A stretch of DNA of 64,000 bases. Origin: Maridesulfovibrio frigidus DSM 17176 (GTDB lineage: Bacteria > Desulfobacterota > Desulfovibrionia > Desulfovibrionales > Desulfovibrionaceae). This document shows positions 53,212 through 61,693 of this stretch, one piece after another. The DNA lies in NCBI RefSeq assembly GCF_000711735.1, contig NZ_JONL01000010.1, positions 62,001 through 126,000 on the forward strand, in the 5' to 3' direction. Each line of letters begins with the position of its first letter. Position 1 is the stretch's first letter. A program made the translations under genes and the position numbers. The notes beneath the pieces are model-generated. The model did no database searches. It had not been told where the DNA came from and saw nothing but the letters and a program-made list of their open reading frames with translations.

Positions 53212-54389
53212 TTGGGTATCACTTCAGCTGTCTTGATAGGATCCCATTTATTGAACTTTTTACCGGTTATTGTATCCCAAAGAGCAAGAAGTCCACCCCA
53301 GTTTCCAAGTATGAAATAGTATCCAGCATAGCTTATTTTTCTGATAAAAACCGGGCCTTGGTGTTCAAACAGGCGGTGCATTGCAGCCAGAAGGTAACAA
53401 AAGATCTGAGCAACTAGCAGGGTAGTTATTGTCAGTGACTCTGGGGCTAGTATCATGCAGGAAAACAACAGGCCCAAAAGAGCCAGAGGAAGTATGCGCC
53501 GTAAGACTTTGTTAATGAACAGGCTGAACGCGAAAAGTCCATAGTGAAGTGGATTAAGCAAACTCCGTTTGGACATTATTCCACGTAAACTCCCGTTTAC
53601 AATGCGCCTGCGGCGTATAATCTCATGTTCCCGGTGCTGTGAGGGAATTGGGATTGAAGCTAGAGCTCGTGGTTCAAATACAAAACAGTATCCGGCTTCC
53701 ACAACACATAGCGCTGTGTAAAGATCATCAGTTACCCCCTCAGGTAGTGATGGAAAAAGTTTACGGCGTACACAGTAGATCTTTCCGTCATTGGAAGAAA
53801 TGGAGCATTTGATACTTTCTTGTACTTTTATGTAGCTGTCAAAGGTCGTATATAAATGTTGAGCAGCCCCAAGTGCTCCTTTGTTGGCTATAATACTTCT
53901 CTTGCCACAAACACCACCGATGGTTGAGTCGCATAAACGAGAAGCCATCATAGTGAGTGCATCGCTATTCAAAATAGCATCTGCGTCTGTAAGAAAAACT
54001 AAATCGTTTTCCAACATTGGGAGGGCTATATTGATGCATTTGTTTTTTCCTTGGTGTTCTTCAAGGATAAGACTTCGTATGCAGGGATTAGCGTTTTTTA
54101 GTATGTCTTCAGTTCCGTCATCTGAGCCATCTGAAACAAAGAATATATCTAGTCGTCCTTTTGGATAATCCAGAGCTAGACAGTTTTCAATTTTAGCAGG
54201 AAGTAATGCTTCACCATTCCTGACCACAATTAGCAACGTCGCTTTCGGAGGAATGAATACATTATTCTTGCAGGGGATAGGCTCAATCTTCAAATGAGAA
54301 CTGAACAGACTTAAGAGAACCGGGTACAGGAAAAAGGTTACGGGTATCGCTGCCGATATCAGGAAAATGCACCATGCAAAAATAATCAT
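53208..54389 (-). CDS. Membrane family 2 glycosyltransferase
   Basis: A 393-residue protein with an N-terminal membrane segment, a cytoplasmic GT-A domain and three or four C-terminal membrane segments, as in hyaluronan- or cellulose-synthase-like enzymes. 'TLLIVVRNGEALLPAKIENCL' opens the fold; 'FFVSDGSDDGTEDIL', the metal motif 'VFLTDADAILNSDAL', 'EGVTDDLYTAL' (acid base) and 'RRRRIVNGSLRGI' (in place of QxxRW) follow. Start and end overlap the neighbouring genes by 4 bp on each side. It extends the repeat unit; the sugar is unknown. Confidence 0.9.
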   Translation of the reverse strand: MIIFAWCIFLISAAIPVTFFLYPVLLSLFSSHLKIEPIPCKNNVFIPPKATLLIVVRNGEALLPAKIENCLALDYPKGRLDIFFVSDGSDDGTEDILKNANPCIRSLILEEHQGKNKCINIALPMLENDLVFLTDADAILNSDALTMMASRLCDSTIGGVCGKRSIIANKGALGAAQHLYTTFDSYIKVQESIKCSISSNDGKIYCVRRKLFPSLPEGVTDDLYTALCVVEAGYCFVFEPRALASIPIPSQHREHEIIRRRRIVNGSLRGIMSKRSLLNPLHYGLFAFSLFINKVLRRILPLALLGLLFSCMILAPESLTITTLLVAQIFCYLLAAMHRLFEHQGPVFIRKISYAGYYFILGNWGGLLALWDTITGKKFNKWDPIKTAEVIPK

Positions 54390-55795
54390 TTTACACCTTC
54401 ATGATTCTCTAGTGAAAGGTTTAGAGCTACCTGCGACATTGCTAATGTCACTAGTAGATACTTTTGGAACAGATCGCTAAAGAGCAGAAGGAAAAATAGT
54501 AGAACTAAATATGACAATCTGTAGGTTTTCGTAATCATAGCCATATCATTGTTTTTGTTAGCTATAAAGTTGCGGATAGCCCTGTTGTAGTTGCGAAGGC
54601 CCTGAATAAGAGCTCCAAGAAATAGAGAAAGGCTCATTAGTCCGCCGCCGACTAGAACTTCGAGGTAAGTGTTATGTGCAGGGCGTTCGCGATCATGCCC
54701 GGACCTGACCATTTTGTCGGCAATAGGGTTTGCTGCGTAGTATTTTTTGAAAACTCCCGGTCCTGATCCAAAAACAGGACTTGCTAAGAATCTTTCCCAG
54801 CCAACGATAAGATAGGATGCACGTCGCTTGAGTGATCGGTCTTTTTGACCGAATGAAACCAGACTGGCCTGTCTTTCCCAGTATGAGGAGGGGATTACTG
54901 ATATAGCGCCTACAACAAGAAATCCTGCCAGAGCCAGAATAAGACCAAGATAACGTGCAGACAACAGGCTGGCGTAAGTGAATGCAATCCCAGTTGAAAG
55001 TAGGACTAGTAAGAGCATTCCGCCTCGAGAGTATGTTGTCACCAATCCCAGTAGATTCACGCATATAAGTAATAGAGCTAAGAGCCTAATGGACGTGCGC
55101 TTGTTCTTTACGAGCATGCGGGCCAGAAAAGGCATAACAAATAGGATCATTAGTGAAAGGGAGTTAGGATCTGTTGTAGCTCCAAGGCCACGTTTAAAGC
55201 CGCCTCCACCAACTTTTTCAGCAAACCACGAAATATTGAAGAAAAAACCAAGTGCTGCAAGAAAAGAACCCGTGGAAATACTGGCGATTATCACATTTGG
55301 AAGTATGCGCTTAAACCCTTTTCGGGTGACAAGGATCATACCCAGTCCGATAAATAAGTAAGCCACGGCCTGGAGTATAACGGTTTTCATGGCAGCTTTT
55401 GGATAGGCTGAATACATAGAAACAACTAAAGATAAGGCGAGGTATGGCATCAGCCAGATCCATAGTTTAGAGCTTAGCCCCAATTTTTCCTGTTTGTCTG
55501 TGAGTAGTCTGATGGCAAGAAAAAAGACAATGCAAAAGGCCAAAATCCAATGGAGTCGTAAATACTCCAAGCCACCGATATTGCGGTAAGCTGCAAAAGG
55601 CAGAGAAAATATTATAGCCATGTAACCTAGCTCGAGGTTACGTGATACCAGAAAAAAGAATACCAGTCCCAATCCAGGGGCTACTGCCAAGATAGGTTTG
55701 TGTGTTGTCAGCAGAAAAAGAGAAAGTCCAATAGTTACTGCCGCAGCAATGACGTATACTGGATTGAATCCCTTGCTATTATTAGTGTCGTTCAT
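54386..55795 (-). CDS. O-antigen ligase/polymerase-type membrane protein
   Basis: A 469-residue protein with about 12 hydrophobic segments. The large periplasmic loop (~residues 315-385) contains 'SLKRRASYLIVGWERFLASP' and 'VFGSGPGVFKKYYA', then 'HDRERPAHNTYLEVLVGGG', the WaaL/Wzy-type pattern with the conserved Arg and His. In this cluster it most likely polymerises repeat units (Wzy role), since there is no lipid-A core gene nearby; ligation is the alternative. It lies 15 bp after the sugar transferase gene and overlaps the next glycosyltransferase by 4 bp. Confidence 0.88.
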   Translation of the reverse strand: MNDTNNSKGFNPVYVIAAAVTIGLSLFLLTTHKPILAVAPGLGLVFFFLVSRNLELGYMAIIFSLPFAAYRNIGGLEYLRLHWILAFCIVFFLAIRLLTDKQEKLGLSSKLWIWLMPYLALSLVVSMYSAYPKAAMKTVILQAVAYLFIGLGMILVTRKGFKRILPNVIIASISTGSFLAALGFFFNISWFAEKVGGGGFKRGLGATTDPNSLSLMILFVMPFLARMLVKNKRTSIRLLALLLICVNLLGLVTTYSRGGMLLLVLLSTGIAFTYASLLSARYLGLILALAGFLVVGAISVIPSSYWERQASLVSFGQKDRSLKRRASYLIVGWERFLASPVFGSGPGVFKKYYAANPIADKMVRSGHDRERPAHNTYLEVLVGGGLMSLSLFLGALIQGLRNYNRAIRNFIANKNNDMAMITKTYRLSYLVLLFFLLLFSDLFQKYLLVTLAMSQVALNLSLENHEGVK

Positions 55796-55810
55796 AATTG
55801 TATAGACGGG

Positions 55811-56956
55811 TTATGCAATGCTCATTTTCAAATAATATTTGTCTATAATGTACTTCTGTAGGGGACTTTCGCTTTCGTAGATGATTACATATTCATATTG
55901 GTATTCACTACGGGGGGGAGTTGCTCTTTTTACTACCACTTGCCCTCTACCGTATGCCCGCTTGTTTTTAGATCTCCCTCCTTTTTTTAAAGAGGTCTCC
56001 ATACGAATACTGTATATCTGGTCAGTCAATTTCTCATTTGTCCAAAAACGGCAATGAGTCTCGTTAATATCTTTAAGCAAGCCGGGTGCCAAATACCCTG
56101 CATATCTGTATGCAGGCGTCTTAGCGTGTTTATCCGTGTTCTCTTCAAAAGGCGCAAAGCAAATTTGAGCTTGCTCAAGTATTACGCGCTGTAGACGCCG
56201 TTTCTCAGTATAACGGTTTAGGAGTTTCGTGTTTATAATCCCATCCAGAAAAAGGCGTGCTACTTTTTTTGCCATGTTGCATATAAGAGCCCGTGTTCCG
56301 TAGCAGGCTATTTGTATGTCTTTTAAAAGCTGTCCTTCGCGCATGGAAAGGTTGTTATTAATATAAGCGCGGATGTGTTTTGGGGTGCTGTGCGGGGTAA
56401 ACAGTTGGGTATAGCCCACCAAGCCTGGGTACATCAGGAAACGTCTATCATACCTAGGAATAGTGGCGCACAGCTTCTGATATACTTCCGGGCGAACCGG
56501 TCTCGGACCGACAAGAACCATGTCACCAAGCAGGACGTTTATAAACTGTGGAAGTTCATCCAGTCTGGTTTCACGTAGAAAGTTACCCAAGCGTGTATGC
56601 ATTCCATGTTTTGAGCTGTAGATTTCAGCCCCTATTTTCTCCTGCGCACCTACAGGAAGAGTCCTGAACTTGAATATATAAAACATTGTTTTTTTATAAC
56701 CAAGCCTTGCTCCACTATAAAAAATAGGGCCTGGGTCATATATCTTAATAAGGATTATTATAATCAAGAATGCTGGAAGTAAAAAAAGCAGGATAACTAA
56801 AGCCACAAGCTTGTTAATGACCATTCTGAGAGTGGAATTTTGCTTATTTTCATTCTGTAGAGGATTTTTATTAGTATCCTGAGAATCGCTTTGGCATGTT
56901 GTTTTTTGATCACCGGCGGCATTGTTTTGTGCCTCTACTTTTTCAATTAAATTCAT
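55811..56956 (-). CDS. Initiating sugar transferase with a PilZ-like C-terminal extension
   Basis: A 381-residue polyprenyl-phosphate sugar-1-phosphate transferase. The ~40-residue polar N-terminus precedes one membrane segment (~46-70) and the catalytic domain: '[16 protein letters not shown]', 'IFKFRTL', '[20 protein letters not shown]', '[15 protein letters not shown]' and 'PGLVGYTQL'. The domain normally ends near residue 200. Here ~130 extra residues follow: 'EKRRLQRV' (Arg253, Arg257), then '[11 protein letters not shown]' 39 residues on, and a beta-rich end, which resembles a degenerate PilZ domain. It loads the first sugar onto undecaprenyl phosphate. Overlaps the Wzz-type gene by 4 bp. 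Confidence 0.88.
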   Translation of the reverse strand: MNLIEKVEAQNNAAGDQKTTCQSDSQDTNKNPLQNENKQNSTLRMVINKLVALVILLFLLPAFLIIIILIKIYDPGPIFYSGARLGYKKTMFYIFKFRTLPVGAQEKIGAEIYSSKHGMHTRLGNFLRETRLDELPQFINVLLGDMVLVGPRPVRPEVYQKLCATIPRYDRRFLMYPGLVGYTQLFTPHSTPKHIRAYINNNLSMREGQLLKDIQIACYGTRALICNMAKKVARLFLDGIINTKLLNRYTEKRRLQRVILEQAQICFAPFEENTDKHAKTPAYRYAGYLAPGLLKDINETHCRFWTNEKLTDQIYSIRMETSLKKGGRSKNKRAYGRGQVVVKRATPPRSEYQYEYVIIYESESPLQKYIIDKYYLKMSIA

Positions 56957-58365
56957 GTCTTAGTGGCCTTTTTGTCCGTCGCGTGAGGGTCAAGTACCCA
57001 TCTAGGGATAGTAAATATAGTTTCCAACCCTGCGTACTTTTCTGAATCTTCGGGAGTTTTGAATGTGTGATCAAAAAATTCTTTAATGAATCCAAGGCTG
57101 AGGCCGGTTATAAAACCTGCCAGCAGGGCAATGGGCAACAACATTTTGACATTTGGGAAGACTGCTTTGCCTGTGGTCATGGGGGTGCTTAGCACCGAAA
57201 CCCGGAATAAAGCTCCAACATCATTGCTTCCGCCTATTCGTGCTTCTTCAAGACGTTTTGCAAATGTCCCATAAGAGTGCTTTAATAAGTCTATTTCTCG
57301 TTGGATGCGCTGCTGCTGGATGAGCTGAGTATGCAATTCAACGTTTCGGATTGAAATTTCGTTGAGGCGTTGGTTGATAATGCTGATTCTCTCGATACCA
57401 CTATCGAGTATGTTACGTTGATTTTCGACGTATTCCTTCATTTCGTTGCGTAATCTACCGTATATATTTTGTATTTGTTCCCGTATAGCTACCGATTTGG
57501 GGTGTGTTTTCGTGTATATTCGCAGCAAGTTACCTTCTTCAATTATTAGCTTTTGAAGTTTTTCACTCAACTGGTTGATGCTGATGTTCTCAATAAAAGA
57601 GAAAAAGTTCAGGCTCTTAGACCGGAGAGAGTTGTCAAGATGGTCAATGAGTCCTTCGCGTTCAACTATGTCATTTTCAAGCTGACTAAGTTGCTGTTCC
57701 ATATCCCGCTTACGAGTAAGGTTGTGCTCTATTTCAACATTGGGGTTGGGAGCTCCAGTGCGGCCGACTAGTTCTATTAGTTTTGTTTCGTTACCCTCAA
57801 GGTCTTTCTTGAAGCGGTCGACTTGATCGGAAAAGAATTGTTTAACTTTTCCTGGATTGTATATACCCCCACGGTAGCTGACATAGGCGGTTATGATATG
57901 ATCTAGAGTTATTTTAGCCTTTTCGGCGTCGGTGCCGGATATTGCGACTTCAATAATATTTGAATTTGGAACAACATTTATATCAAGTTTTTTTTGTAGC
58001 TGTATAACTTTTTGAGAAATGATATCAGGGTCTAAGTCCTCTTGTGTATAGTACTCGTCATTTGCAACCATAGTACGGATTGTGTTTTCCAATACGTCTG
58101 GTGACATCAAAATTTGGACTTCTGAAGCAAGGTCTTCTTTGTTAAGCTCAAAATTTCTTATTTGTGTATCTTCCAAAGCTTCTGGGCTTTTTTCAACTTT
58201 TTTACCTTTAACTAGAACCTCAGCAACTGCGGAATATTGTGGAGGCCAGAAAAGACCCACCAGTGCGGCGAAAAGCACAAAGGTAACAGTAGTACTAAGT
58301 ATCAGATTTTTCTGAACAAAGAATATCGTGACTATTTCACGGAGATGATTTTCAGTTCTTATCAT
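56953..58365 (-). CDS. Wzz/GumC-type polysaccharide co-polymerase
   Basis: A 470-residue inner-membrane protein with segments near residues 17-37 and 428-448. The first is followed by the Wzz signature ('QYSAVAEVLVKGKKVE'); a long periplasmic coiled-coil region (~residues 170-390) separates the two. The pattern before the second segment ('VLSTPMTTGKAVFPNVKM') is the usual Pro/Gly-rich end. It sets chain length and links the polymerase to the outer-membrane exporter. There is no fused kinase domain; the BY-kinase is encoded two genes upstream, the split arrangement known from CpsC/CpsD-type systems. Confidence 0.92.
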   Translation of the reverse strand: MIRTENHLREIVTIFFVQKNLILSTTVTFVLFAALVGLFWPPQYSAVAEVLVKGKKVEKSPEALEDTQIRNFELNKEDLASEVQILMSPDVLENTIRTMVANDEYYTQEDLDPDIISQKVIQLQKKLDINVVPNSNIIEVAISGTDAEKAKITLDHIITAYVSYRGGIYNPGKVKQFFSDQVDRFKKDLEGNETKLIELVGRTGAPNPNVEIEHNLTRKRDMEQQLSQLENDIVEREGLIDHLDNSLRSKSLNFFSFIENISINQLSEKLQKLIIEEGNLLRIYTKTHPKSVAIREQIQNIYGRLRNEMKEYVENQRNILDSGIERISIINQRLNEISIRNVELHTQLIQQQRIQREIDLLKHSYGTFAKRLEEARIGGSNDVGALFRVSVLSTPMTTGKAVFPNVKMLLPIALLAGFITGLSLGFIKEFFDHTFKTPEDSEKYAGLETIFTIPRWVLDPHATDKKATKT

Positions 58366-58378
58366 AAATTATACTCAT

Positions 58379-59434
58379 CTAGTTACTAATACCAAAGGTG
58401 TCACCACCGAATGAAATTCCCCATCCGCGGAACATTATAATCTGGCTGATAGCTTCTGACATTCTGCTTGCTTCATAAACACCGGATTCAGCAACGTAAA
58501 CAATATCATCAGGCATGAGATAGAAGAAATCACCCCCTGTCGGTGAAGACATCGCTTTGGCAAGGTTTGCAACAGTAGATTTGAACTGATTGCCCTTGCG
58601 ACGGAAAACCATAATATCATCTAAACTGGCTTCAGGAGTAGCTCCTTGGGCCAGAGCCAGGGCTTGAAATATTGTGATCGGTTTGTTGATTTTGTATGAT
58701 CCTGGTTTGAGAACTTGGCCAAGAACATAGACCGTGCTTCCGGCATGGTCCTGCAGAAACAGGTCAACGTGTAGCCCTTTAAGGTATGATTTATAAAAAG
58801 TATCCAGCTCTTTTTTTACTTGTTGCATAGATTTGTTGGACACCATCAAATCTCCAAGCATAGGAAAAGTTGCGTATCCGTCCGGGCGAACTGTAACCAG
58901 TCGGCTTAAACCTCGGGAAGCAGTGTGTAGATCTTTTTTTAATTCTTTAATGCGTTCGCGGAATTCATCAACTGTCACGTATAATTGTGGATCGCGAAGA
59001 AACTTGGAATACTTTTTTTTCAGATTGTCCTGAAGCTGACCTGGGGACTGATTAATTACGCTTACGTCTCCAACGTAGGCAAGGGTGATCTTTCCGTCCG
59101 GCCTTACGCGTTGAGTTTCGTTCAGGTCAGGAAGCTGAACAAATTTAATTGTGAGCGTGTCATTGGCTGTAATTATATACTTCTCAACTTCATGCAGAGT
59201 CTTGATTTGGAAAAGAACATCAAGGACATCTCCTGGAGTGAGTGAGTAGCTAGGGAAAAGGCCGCTTGTAGGCGGGTATATCCCTTTATCAGCACTAAAG
59301 GTGGTAGTGCCAATATCAGTTTCCTGCCCTGGTACTAGAGCCGAGCGGGGAGAACAAGCTGACAACAGTGCTATGAGCAAGGTTGTTAGAAGCAAGTAGG
59401 AAATGATATTTATTTTTTTATGTAAATTAACCAT
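58379..59434 (-). CDS. Wza-type polysaccharide export lipoprotein
   Basis: A 351-residue outer-membrane-directed lipoprotein. The signal ends in the lipobox 'LLSACSP'. The polysaccharide export domain starts at 'YSLTPGDVLDVLFQI', continues with 'RVRPDGKITLAYVGDV' and two SLBB-like segments ('VTVRPDGYATFPMLGDL', 'VYVLGQVLKPGSYKI'), and ends 'LMPDDIVYVAESGVYEA'. An extra coil lies between the repeats (~residues 155-185). It forms the outer channel through which the polymer leaves. It lies 8 bp after the BY-kinase gene and 13 bp before the Wzz-type gene. Confidence 0.94.
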   Translation of the reverse strand: MVNLHKKINIISYLLLTTLLIALLSACSPRSALVPGQETDIGTTTFSADKGIYPPTSGLFPSYSLTPGDVLDVLFQIKTLHEVEKYIITANDTLTIKFVQLPDLNETQRVRPDGKITLAYVGDVSVINQSPGQLQDNLKKKYSKFLRDPQLYVTVDEFRERIKELKKDLHTASRGLSRLVTVRPDGYATFPMLGDLMVSNKSMQQVKKELDTFYKSYLKGLHVDLFLQDHAGSTVYVLGQVLKPGSYKINKPITIFQALALAQGATPEASLDDIMVFRRKGNQFKSTVANLAKAMSSPTGGDFFYLMPDDIVYVAESGVYEASRMSEAISQIIMFRGWGISFGGDTFGISN

Positions 59435-59441
59435 AATGACG

Positions 59442-61487
59442 TTATATTTTCCCGTACAAGAAGCGGGGAATGTAAAAATTTCTTTTGTTGAGTACTACAC
59501 CCAGTACATTGCCTTTTATGCGCTGGATCTTTTCTATGCTGTTCTGCACGAGTTCCCATTTAGTGTGCTCAGCTTCAACAGCAATTAACACTCCGTCAAA
59601 ACATGCTGAGATCAAGGCCGTGTGAGGAGTTCCCCACATGGATGAACCGTCAAAAATTATATATTTATAAGAATTTTGAAGTTCGGAAAGAATATTTTTA
59701 AGGACCTCGGGGTTATCCAATTTTCCGGAATTTCCATTACTGGTGCCATATGGAATAAAAGATAGTCGTGGGTAAGCTGTTTCAATAATAGTATCTTGAA
59801 TTTCAATTCCGCCATTAAGGACATTAAAAAGACCTGGTCCCATGGGGGTGCCAAGGAGGCTATGAAGCTCTGGATTCCCGACAGATCCATCAATCAGAAG
59901 GACAGTGTTAGCGCTGCCTTTCATCAGGGAGTAAGCTAGGCTCAGGGCTGTTATCGTTTTACCATCTCTTCTTGATGCACTTGTTATATAGATAGATTTA
60001 ACATCACTGTTTAAGGCAACGAGGTTTTCTTCCGCCAGAATGGATTGGTTCATGTTGTTTTGCAGAAGCTGTTCCAGTTCCGGTACTAGCTTGAGGGCTG
60101 ACTTTTCAGTTTGAAAGAATCCCTTAGTTTTAGCTCTATTGACGGGCCTTTTTTGGAAAAAACTGCGCAATAATATAAATATACAGGCTATAGCCGTAAA
60201 AGAGAGTGCTATATTTGCGAACATAGCTGAAAAAACACCTTCATCAGCTAAAGCCGTTGCATTGGTTTTAAATCTTGAAATGATATTATCTGTATCGTGA
60301 CTATCAATAACGCTTGGTACAACACTTGATTTTATTACTTGTGGATCTTCTTGAAATTCGACTACATCGTAATTCTTTTGAAGTGGTGCGAGATCAGCTA
60401 TTGCCGTGTCAGTTTCGTACTCGGAACTAGCTAGCTCGACAGCCTGTTCATAGGGTAGTGGTGTTGCCAACTGAGAAGGTTCTACAATTTCAATTGTATC
60501 CGGACCCTCTTGTCTGTTTATAACGGGGGCCGCAACAGGCTCAATAACAACCTGTTCTATAACAATAGGTTCTATAACAACCTGAACATCTTTTTGCTCT
60601 TTTGGGATTGTATCGGCTATATTTTCATCCTTATCTGGATGCACCAAGCGGTTTGCAATTATTTTTGCCTTTACCACGTATGGACCTTCTTCTATATCGA
60701 AATTCGTCAGAGCCTGTTCTGCGGCTGCATGTGTTTTATAAATACCTACCCTAACCGCGTATCTCGAAGATATTTGTTCTATTCGTAGGGTATTGGATAA
60801 TTTCGGAAATAAATCATTGAACGTTGCAAACTCGTTTAGTGCTTCATCCTTTGATTCAGGACTTGCCAATTGGATTGAATAGCATGTCTTTTCTGACGCC
60901 AGATAACTGCTTAGTGTGGCGGGCTGGGAATTTAGAACTTTATCCTGAATGTTTTTAGGATCTTTTGGAGATTCTGATCCTATTATGCTAGCAATGTCGG
61001 TTGGATATACCAATCTTTCCTCTAGAATATTAGGATGTATGATATACCCCCCCTTAGAGAAGGAGCGTACTGCATCCAAGACCGCTTTCGCTTTATGCTT
61101 ATCTTTGTAAGCCCCAACACGGAGTGGGTATTGCGATAGAATTTTTTCTATACGTAAGCCTTGGCTGTATTCTGGGAACTTGTGGATGAAATTAGTATAA
61201 CTTTTTTTTGCTCTATCTGCGGTAGAGTACGTATCCAGTTGAATAGAGTACCACTGGGGAAGGTGTTGGTCCTTATTGGATTTTGCCAACGCAGACATCG
61301 GTTTTAAGGCAATAGAAAACGCCAGAGCAAGAATTAACAAAGTAAAGACGCAAAAAAGCTTCCCGATCGAATTTCGATCAGAAGCAAAATTATGTTTTAA
61401 ATGTACCATAACTGAATGTTGAAATTTTAAGATAGGCACCTGGAATGCTTTAGCAACATTCTTTTTGGTGCTTTTAATTCTCGGCAA
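59442..61487 (-). CDS. BY-kinase-like protein with two SPOR-like repeats
   Basis: A 681-residue protein. In order: a basic N-terminus, a membrane segment (~43-61), two homologous SPOR-like repeats (~79-160 and ~201-285; both have 'YSIQL', 'LRIE', 'RVGxYK' and end in 'V-(Y/H)P'), a Val/Glu/Ile-rich linker, a second membrane segment (~420-442) and a CpsD/CapB-type P-loop kinase domain (~495-667). Walker A is 'SASRRDGKTI', Walker A' 'VLLIDGSVGNPE' and Walker B 'YIIFDGSSM'; the usual second Asp of A' is Gly-Ser. The C-terminus is short with two Tyr and no long tyrosine cluster. The TTG at 61487, five bases after AAGGGAG, is the preferred start; a TTG at 61502 is the alternative. First gene of the polysaccharide operon. 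Confidence 0.83.
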   Translation of the reverse strand: MPRIKSTKKNVAKAFQVPILKFQHSVMVHLKHNFASDRNSIGKLFCVFTLLILALAFSIALKPMSALAKSNKDQHLPQWYSIQLDTYSTADRAKKSYTNFIHKFPEYSQGLRIEKILSQYPLRVGAYKDKHKAKAVLDAVRSFSKGGYIIHPNILEERLVYPTDIASIIGSESPKDPKNIQDKVLNSQPATLSSYLASEKTCYSIQLASPESKDEALNEFATFNDLFPKLSNTLRIEQISSRYAVRVGIYKTHAAAEQALTNFDIEEGPYVVKAKIIANRLVHPDKDENIADTIPKEQKDVQVVIEPIVIEQVVIEPVAAPVINRQEGPDTIEIVEPSQLATPLPYEQAVELASSEYETDTAIADLAPLQKNYDVVEFQEDPQVIKSSVVPSVIDSHDTDNIISRFKTNATALADEGVFSAMFANIALSFTAIACIFILLRSFFQKRPVNRAKTKGFFQTEKSALKLVPELEQLLQNNMNQSILAEENLVALNSDVKSIYITSASRRDGKTITALSLAYSLMKGSANTVLLIDGSVGNPELHSLLGTPMGPGLFNVLNGGIEIQDTIIETAYPRLSFIPYGTSNGNSGKLDNPEVLKNILSELQNSYKYIIFDGSSMWGTPHTALISACFDGVLIAVEAEHTKWELVQNSIEKIQRIKGNVLGVVLNKRNFYIPRFLYGKI

Positions 61488-61548
61488 ATGAACTCCCTTC
61501 AATACTCCGGCCGAAATATAATAGCTTAAATTGTCTATTTATTCGTGA

Positions 61549-61581
61549 ACCATTTAAAAAATATTAAACTTTTTAAATGGT
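61549..61581. promoter_or_regulatory. Perfect 12-bp inverted repeat upstream of the polysaccharide operon
   Basis: ACCATTTAAAAA and TTTTTAAATGGT are separated by 9 bp, so the half-site centres lie 21 bp apart, two helix turns. It sits 60-95 bp before the BY-kinase start, just upstream of where the promoter should be. There is no T run as in a terminator on the minus strand, so an operator is the better reading. Confidence 0.5.
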
Positions 61582-61639
61582 TATTTATTACCGCTCCCCT
61601 ATGATCACAACTAGTGCATTTTAGAATGCAAATCAATAG

Positions 61640-61667
61640 AAAAAGGGCGGAGAATCGCGCTCCGCTG
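61640..61667 (-). terminator. Terminator between the secreted protein gene and the BY-kinase operon
   Basis: A GCGGAG / CTCCGC stem (AGCGGAG with CTCCGCC on the minus strand) and a 7-base loop, followed by five T residues, 27 bases after the stop of the gene ending at 61694. Confidence 0.75.
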
Positions 61668-61693
61668 CGGGTTTATAACACGAAAAAAATAGA

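Noticed and set aside
54693-55361. Overlapping frames of 123 and 127 residues on both strands
   Set aside because: Both lie inside the O-antigen ligase-type gene and show no motifs.
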